The notes beneath the pieces were generated by a model. It made no database searches, was not told the origin of the DNA, and worked only from the letters and a program-made list of their open reading frames with translations. The translations under genes and the position numbers were made by a program. DNA of 11,333 nucleotides from JAEYLA01 sp035561315 (GTDB lineage Bacteria > Bacillota > Clostridia > Christensenellales > CAG-138): positions 1 through 11,333 of the forward strand of contig DATMXR010000083.1 in NCBI GenBank assembly GCA_035561315.1. Direction: 5' to 3'. This document shows, piece after piece, positions 6,682 through 11,333 of this stretch; within the stretch, counting starts at the first letter, position 1; each line of letters opens with the position of its first letter.

Positions 6682-9302
6682 TTTGCGTTCCTGATCAGCT
6701 TCGCGCGCTGATGGAGGTCGTTGATCGTGTTCAGCGCCATAATGGGCGTAAGCGCGTCCACCTGCAAGAGGGCAAGCTCCTGCAGCAGTTCGTCCGTCTG
6801 GCCCTCCGTAAGCAGGGAAAGCTGCTGCGAGAGTTCCTCCTGGCCGCGCTTGACGCCGCGCGGGCGGTTGATGTCCGCCTTTTCAAGCTCCTTTAATATG
6901 CCTTTTGCTCTGCGGATGACATCATCCGGGAGTCCAGCGAGCCGCGCCACCTGGATGCCGAAGCTCTTGTCGGCGCCCCCGCGCATGATCTTGTGGAGGA
7001 ACAGGATATCCTCCCCCACCTCTTTTACGGCGACACGGTAGTTTTTGACGCCGCTTAAAGTCCCCTCGAGCTCGGTCAGCTCATGGTAATGGGTGGCGAA
7101 CAGCGTCTTCGCGCCGCATTTGGCATAATCCGCGATGTGCTCAAGCACCGCCCACGCGATGCTGAGCCCGTCGAACGTGCTGGTGCCGCGGCCGATCTCG
7201 TCGAGCAGCAGCAGGCTTTTTTCGCTGGCGTTATGGAGGATGTTTGCCATTTCGCTCATTTCCACCATGAACGTGCTCTGGCCCGCGGCAAGGTCGTCCG
7301 ACGCGCCCACGCGCGTGAATATGCGGTCGGTCAGGCAAATATTCGCCTCGTCCGCCGGGACAAAGCTCCCGATGTGCGCCATCAGCACGATCAGCGCGAT
7401 CTGCCGCATATACGTGCTTTTGCCCGCCATATTGGGGCCGGTGAGTATGATGAGGCGGTTGTCCGTATCGTCAAGATGCGCGTCGTTTGGGATAAACCTG
7501 TCCTTATGCGCGCGCTCCACCACCGGATGCCTGCCGTTTTTGATTGTGATGCCGCCCTGTTTGCTGAGAGCGGGCCTTACATAGTTATTCTCCGACGCGA
7601 CCTGCGCCAGGGACTGGTAGCAATCAAGCTCGGACAGCAGCGCCGCCGTTTTCTGCATGCGGCCGATACAGGAAACAAGCGTTTCCCGTACCTGCGTAAA
7701 GAGCGTGTATTCAAGCGAAATGAGCTGTTCTTCGGCCCCGAGTATGGTTTCTTCCATACTTTTGAGTTCCGGGGTGATGTACCGTTCCGCGTTCGCCAGC
7801 GTCTGCTTGCGCTGGTAGCGGTACGGCACAAGGTTCTGGTAGGAACGCGTCACCTCGATATAATAGCCGAACACCTTGTTGTAGCTGATGCGCAGGTTCT
7901 TGATACCCGTGGCTTCCCGCTCCGCAGCCTCCATATCGGCAAGCCACTGCTTGCCGTTGACGGCGGCTTCCTTGAACTTGTCCACCTCCGCATTGTAGCC
8001 GGGGCGTATGATGTTGCCTTCTTTTACGCTTAACGGCGGCTCGTCCACAATGGCATGCGCAAGAAGTTCCCGGATATCCTCCATGGGGTCCAGTTCCGCC
8101 GCGATCTTTTTAAGGGCGGGCGCGGGAAAGCTCCCCGTCAGGCCGATGATGACGGGCAGGCGCATCAAGGAGTTGCGCAGGGCCACGCAATCCCGTGCGT
8201 TGACGGTGCCGTAGGCGATGCGGCTTGAAAGCCGCTCGATATCGTAGATGCCGTTCAGCGCCTCGCGGAGCGAGTCGCGCTGGATGAGCTGGGCTTTGAG
8301 TTCTTCGACCGCGGAAAGCCTGAAGGCGATCTCAGGAATGGACTGTAACGGCTGTTCCACCCAGCCGCGCAGCATGCGCGCGCCCATGGCCGTCCTGGTT
8401 TCGTCCAGGAGATATAGAAGCGTGTTCTTTTTGCTCCCGCCGTAATGCAATGGCTTTGTCAGCTCCAGGTTGCGGCGCGTGGAGCTGTCCAGTACCATGT
8501 AGCTAGAACGGCTCATCAGGCGTATAAACTGGATATGCGAAAGCGCGTTTTTCTGCGTTTCCTCCAAATAAGCCATCAGAGCGCCCGCCGCGCATATCGC
8601 ATGCCGCATATTCGATATGCCAAAGCCGTCCAAGGAGGCGACCTGGAAATGCCGCAGCAACCGCGCCTCCGCCGCTTTTTCTTCATACGCCCAGCCGGCG
8701 TAGTTCTGCAAAAAATAGGCGGAGGAAAGGCTCCTGGTCAGCCCTGCCTGCAAAAACAGCGCGTCGCTCGCCAAAATCTCGGTGGGCTGTATGCGCGCGA
8801 TTTCGTCCTTTAACTGCGTGTTGATATCCTCGCCGAATAGCTCCCCTATGAAAAAGCCGCCCGTAGAGACGTCCGCATACGCGAAGCCGATCCGCTCCTC
8901 CTGATAAAACAGGGAGAGCAGGAAATTGTTCTTGCTTTCCTCCAGCATGGTTTCCTCTATGACCGTGCCGGGGGTAATGACGCGCACCACGTCCCGCTCC
9001 ACAAGGCCTTTAGAAAGCGAGGGATCGGAAAGCTGCTCGCATATGGCGACCTTATATCCCTTTTCGATCAGGCGGTTGACGTACCCGTCTACGGAATGGT
9101 ACGGCACGCCGCACATGGGCGCGCGCTCCTCCAGCCCGCAATCGCGCCCCGTGAGCACAATTTCAAGTTCCCGCGAGGCGGTAACGGCGTCCTCAAAGAA
9201 CAGCTCGTAAAAATCCCCCAAACGGAACATTAAGAGACAATCGCTGTACTTTTCCTTGACATCCAGATATTGGCGCATCAAAGGCGTCAAAGCGCCGGGC
9301 AT
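6678..9302 (-). CDS. mutS: DNA mismatch recognition protein MutS
   Basis: Binds mispaired bases and small loops and, with ATP, recruits MutL. In the 874-residue product the mismatch-stacking motif is F31-Y-E33 in GDFYELF. Connector, lever and clamp domains follow, then the ABC-type ATPase with Walker A TGPNMAGKST (621-630), Walker B LLLLDE (697-702), GRGTSTFDG (704-712) and FATHYHEL (735-742). Near the C-terminus, QLSLL (827-831) fits the sliding-clamp-binding pentapeptide known in B. subtilis MutS. The open frame extends to 9419, but that extra part is arginine-rich, unlike MutS, and overlaps the upstream gene. I chose the ATG at 9302, preceded by a G-rich ribosome binding site (GGGGGGAG) and giving MPGALTPLMRQYLD, typical of family N-termini. 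It is followed without a gap by mutL. Confidence 0.98.
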   Translation of the reverse strand: MPGALTPLMRQYLDVKEKYSDCLLMFRLGDFYELFFEDAVTASRELEIVLTGRDCGLEERAPMCGVPYHSVDGYVNRLIEKGYKVAICEQLSDPSLSKGLVERDVVRVITPGTVIEETMLEESKNNFLLSLFYQEERIGFAYADVSTGGFFIGELFGEDINTQLKDEIARIQPTEILASDALFLQAGLTRSLSSAYFLQNYAGWAYEEKAAEARLLRHFQVASLDGFGISNMRHAICAAGALMAYLEETQKNALSHIQFIRLMSRSSYMVLDSSTRRNLELTKPLHYGGSKKNTLLYLLDETRTAMGARMLRGWVEQPLQSIPEIAFRLSAVEELKAQLIQRDSLREALNGIYDIERLSSRIAYGTVNARDCVALRNSLMRLPVIIGLTGSFPAPALKKIAAELDPMEDIRELLAHAIVDEPPLSVKEGNIIRPGYNAEVDKFKEAAVNGKQWLADMEAAEREATGIKNLRISYNKVFGYYIEVTRSYQNLVPYRYQRKQTLANAERYITPELKSMEETILGAEEQLISLEYTLFTQVRETLVSCIGRMQKTAALLSELDCYQSLAQVASENNYVRPALSKQGGITIKNGRHPVVERAHKDRFIPNDAHLDDTDNRLIILTGPNMAGKSTYMRQIALIVLMAHIGSFVPADEANICLTDRIFTRVGASDDLAAGQSTFMVEMSEMANILHNASEKSLLLLDEIGRGTSTFDGLSIAWAVLEHIADYAKCGAKTLFATHYHELTELEGTLSGVKNYRVAVKEVGEDILFLHKIMRGGADKSFGIQVARLAGLPDDVIRRAKGILKELEKADINRPRGVKRGQEELSQQLSLLTEGQTDELLQELALLQVDALTPIMALNTINDLHQRAKLIRNAK

Positions 9303-9346
9303 AGGCTCCCCCCTTCTCCAGCACGCTCTTTTGTACGGTTGAAAGC

Positions 9347-9736
9347 TTAGTGGCAGCCCTGGCAGCCTTCGCAGGAACCTCCGCTGCAGCCGCCGCCGCG
9401 GCTCTGCGCGCCGATGCACGCGGCGATCTCCCCGTTGACCTGGCTCATCAAAAGCTGGAACGCGTTCTGCGCGGCCATGGCCTCCGCGAATATCGGATTT
9501 TCCAAAAGCTGCTCCTGCAGCGTTTCCACGTCCCTGGACAGCGAGGCGATCAAAAGCCTGTCGGCGTCCTCGCCGGATAAAAGCTCCACCAGTTCCTCCT
9601 GCTTTTCCTTGTACTCCGCAAGCGCGGAGGTTACGGCTTCGTTTTCTCCCATCAGTTCGCGCGCGCTCTGCATGCGCAAAAACTCCGGCGTCTCGCTCAA
9701 CGCAATGCCCAATTCCCTGGCTTTATCTAATATCAT
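9347..9736 (-). CDS. ymcA: YlbF/YmcA-family protein with four-cysteine tail (RicA-like)
   Basis: A 129-residue, mostly helical protein (Com_YlbF family). In B. subtilis YmcA (RicA), YlbF (RicF) and YaaT (RicT) form a complex that carries iron-sulfur clusters and works with RNase Y in mRNA maturation, affecting competence, biofilm and sporulation. Here residues 1-105 give long amphipathic helices (ILDKARELGIAL, AVTSALAEYKEKQEELVELL, NPIFAEAMAAQNAFQLLM). The end is Gly/Cys-rich, with C107 and C117-x4-C122-x2-C125-x2-C128, suited to a metal or Fe-S site. In B. subtilis ymcA follows miaB and precedes cotE-mutS-mutL; the same order without cotE here supports YmcA over YlbF, though sequence alone cannot separate them. 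ATG start with AGGAAGG nine bases upstream, 18 bases after miaB and 44 bases before mutS. Confidence 0.88.
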   Translation of the reverse strand: MILDKARELGIALSETPEFLRMQSARELMGENEAVTSALAEYKEKQEELVELLSGEDADRLLIASLSRDVETLQEQLLENPIFAEAMAAQNAFQLLMSQVNGEIAACIGAQSRGGGCSGGSCEGCQGCH

Positions 9737-9754
9737 GATCGATTTCCTTCCTAT

Positions 9755-11149
9755 TTATTGTTTCACAGCGTCTTCCAAGACGCCTATCAATGAATTATTG
9801 TGCGCTTTTTGCACGCAAACCCTCATATAAGAGCCGATTTTGTCGGGTGTTCCGGGGAAATACACCATTTTGAAGCTGGACAATTTCCCGTACAGCATCT
9901 CCTTGCGCGTATCGCACCCTTCCACCAATACCTCGCCCGTTTTGCCGATGTAGCGCTCGTTTGTCTTCCTCGTCATCCGTTCCTGCAGGGCGTTCAAGCG
10001 GTGCAGCCGCTCTTTTTTGACCGGGGGCGGGACCTGCTCCTCCATTGCGGCGGCTTTTGTCCCGCTCCGCGGGGAATACATGAACGTGAACGCGGCGGAA
10101 AAGCCCACTTCCTCCATTAAAGAGAGCGTTTCCTGAAAATCCTCCTCCGTCTCCCCCGGAAACCCTACGATGATATCCGTGGTCAACTCGATACCTGGGT
10201 TCGCTTTGCGCAGCTTTTCCACAAGCGCAAGATATTCCGCGCGGGTATAGACCCGGTTCATCCTATTCAATATCCTGTCGCTGCCCGCCTGCACGGGCAG
10301 ATGGATATGGTCGCATACCTTATCCAATGCGGCCATGGCCTCGATCAGCTCATCCGAAAGGTCCTTGGGGTGCGACGTCATGAACCGGATGCGGCGGACG
10401 CCGTCAACGCCGTTGATCTGCCCCAGAAGCTTCGCAAACGAGATCGTGCCGAGGTCCTTCCCGTAAGAGTTGACGTTCTGGCCCAGGAGCTGGATCTCGC
10501 TGTATCCCTGTTTCGCGAGCGCCCTCGCTTCCTCCAGAATATGCTCCGGCCGGCGCGAACGCTCTCTGCCGCGCACATAGGGAACGATGCAGTAGGTGCA
10601 GTAGTTGTTACAGCCATACATGATGTTGATGCTGGCAGTCACGCCGGGCACGCGCTTTACCGGCAGGCCCTCTATGACGTCCCCTTCGGTATCGTGCACG
10701 CTCAAAGGCCGCTCCCCCTGCAAAACAAGCGAGAGCAGCGCGGGCAGTTCATGCAGGCTGTGCGTACCGAACACAAGGTTGACAAACGGATAGCGGTCGT
10801 AGAGCTTTTTCGCCACTTCGGGCTGCTGCATCATGCAGCCGCATACCGCGATAATAAGCCCCGGGTTCTCATCCTTCCGCTTTTTGAGCGCGCCGACATT
10901 GCCGAATACGCGCTTTTCCGCATGTTCGCGCACGCAGCAGGTATTAAAAAGAATAAGGTCGGCTTCTTCTTTCTTACTAGCCGCCCGATACCCTATTGCG
11001 GTGAGCATGCCCGCTATTTTTTCGCTGTCGTGCGCGTTCATTTGGCAGCCGTAGGATTCGATATGGTACCTGAGGTTTCTTTGCGAAAGCTCCAGGAAGA
11101 GCGCGCTTGTCAATTCCTGCGTCTCAAAAGAGGCGCCAATATTCTCCAA
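9755..11149 (-). CDS. miaB: tRNA (N6-isopentenyladenosine-37-C2)-methylthiotransferase MiaB
   Basis: Radical SAM enzyme that adds a methylthio group to C2 of i6A37 in tRNA, the step after MiaA. Numbered from the TTG at 11149, the N-terminal UPF0004-type domain provides C35 (YGCQMN), C71 (NTCCVRE) and C105 (CGCMMQ) for the auxiliary cluster. C180, C184 and C187 (GCNNYCTYC) bind the radical SAM cluster. The C-terminal 65 residues form a TRAM RNA-binding domain. The 464-residue length is normal. Start choice: AAGGTGG lies eight bases before the TTG at 11149. A GTG at 11161 would add four residues but has no clear ribosome binding site; both leave the conserved core intact. First gene of the operon, about 40-45 bases behind its predicted transcription start. 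Confidence 0.96.
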   Translation of the reverse strand: MENIGASFETQELTSALFLELSQRNLRYHIESYGCQMNAHDSEKIAGMLTAIGYRAASKKEEADLILFNTCCVREHAEKRVFGNVGALKKRKDENPGLIIAVCGCMMQQPEVAKKLYDRYPFVNLVFGTHSLHELPALLSLVLQGERPLSVHDTEGDVIEGLPVKRVPGVTASINIMYGCNNYCTYCIVPYVRGRERSRRPEHILEEARALAKQGYSEIQLLGQNVNSYGKDLGTISFAKLLGQINGVDGVRRIRFMTSHPKDLSDELIEAMAALDKVCDHIHLPVQAGSDRILNRMNRVYTRAEYLALVEKLRKANPGIELTTDIIVGFPGETEEDFQETLSLMEEVGFSAAFTFMYSPRSGTKAAAMEEQVPPPVKKERLHRLNALQERMTRKTNERYIGKTGEVLVEGCDTRKEMLYGKLSSFKMVYFPGTPDKIGSYMRVCVQKAHNNSLIGVLEDAVKQ

Positions 11150-11199
11150 ATTGATTTCCACCTTTTTTCAAGCCCATATGGACGTCATCATACAGTTTC

Positions 11200-11228
11200 A
11201 TTATAGCGGCTTCCCGCGCCGCATGCAA
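11200..11228 (-). promoter_or_regulatory. Promoter of the miaB-ynbB operon
   Basis: On the minus strand TTGCAT (11228-11223), a 17-bp spacer, then a perfect TATAAT (11205-11200). The -35 is poor (three of six). The predicted start is near 11193. The spacer is itself an inverted repeat, GCGGC-N7-GCCGC, which fills it exactly. This is the only good leftward promoter I see ahead of the seven genes. Confidence 0.65.
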
Positions 11229-11302
11229 GGCGGGCGGCTTTGCGGCGCCCGGCCGATGGATACGCGCCCAAAACGCCCTAAAATGGGGAGGAAATTTCAT
11301 GG

Positions 11303-11331
11303 TTGACATTTGATTTTCGTTGTTGTATATT
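11303..11331 (+). promoter_or_regulatory. Strong outward sigma-A-type promoter for a gene beyond the window
   Basis: A perfect TTGACA (11303-11308), a 17-bp spacer and TATATT (11326-11331, five of six to TATAAT). The surroundings turn AT-rich relative to the GC-rich spacer. Transcription would begin just past the right edge, so the gene it serves is not visible. Confidence 0.7.
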
Positions 11332-11333
11332 AT

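Noticed and set aside
7083..8033. A 316-codon open frame on the plus strand opposite mutS
   Set aside because: It is a GC-rich antisense shadow: the minus strand encodes well-matched MutS core domains here, and the plus-strand product resembles no family and has no good ribosome binding site.
9303..9419. A 39-residue N-terminal extension of MutS
   Set aside because: It is Arg-rich, unlike MutS, overlaps the end of the ymcA-like gene, and a well-placed ATG with a G-rich ribosome binding site exists at 9302.
11124..11309. A 61-codon leftward open frame overlapping the miaB start
   Set aside because: It runs through the miaB promoter in another frame and its product shows no recognisable character.
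11299..11313. Four-codon mini-ORF (ATG to TGA) with GGGGAGG seven bases upstream
   Set aside because: It lies before and across the -35 of the rightward promoter, so it would not be on that transcript; probably chance.

Overview
The window looks like chromosomal housekeeping DNA from a moderately GC-rich member of the Bacillota, most likely class Clostridia. This rests on four things seen together: the gene order miaB - ymcA-like - mutS - mutL - miaA - hfq - ynbB-like, a MutL with an endonuclease motif, strong AGGAGG-type ribosome binding sites, and a B. subtilis-type LexA operator. The assignment is inferred from gene content and synteny; no marker gene allows a species name.

Left part (1-2232). 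The window opens inside a rightward XerC/XerD-type tyrosine recombinase gene whose 5' end lies outside. A small leftward gene for a cysteine-rich protein of unknown function converges on it. A 159-bp spacer then separates that gene from rightward lexA. The spacer carries a LexA operator overlapping the lexA -35 region, so LexA very probably represses itself.

Main part (2216-11149). Seven leftward genes are packed with gaps of at most 44 bases, or with 4-base stop/start overlaps, and are probably one operon. In transcription order they are miaB (methylthiolation of i6A37 in tRNA), a YlbF/YmcA-family gene, mutS and mutL (mismatch repair), miaA (isopentenylation of A37 in tRNA), hfq (RNA chaperone) and a PLP-dependent gene of the YnbB/'aluminium resistance' family. 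The operon joins the two successive enzymes of ms2i6A37 synthesis with the mismatch-repair pair. The last gene runs 17 bases into the 3' end of lexA on the other strand. A sigma-A-type promoter with a perfect TATAAT lies upstream of miaB.

Right edge (11162-11333). This 172-bp spacer holds the miaB promoter and, at the very end, a near-consensus rightward promoter (TTGACA, 17 bp, TATATT) serving a gene outside the window.

I found no mobile element, CRISPR array, RNA gene, prophage or evident new system. No gene-free stretch exceeds 300 bases. The best second looks are the cysteine-rich protein beside lexA, the four-cysteine tail of the YmcA-like protein, and the promoter architecture at both spacers.
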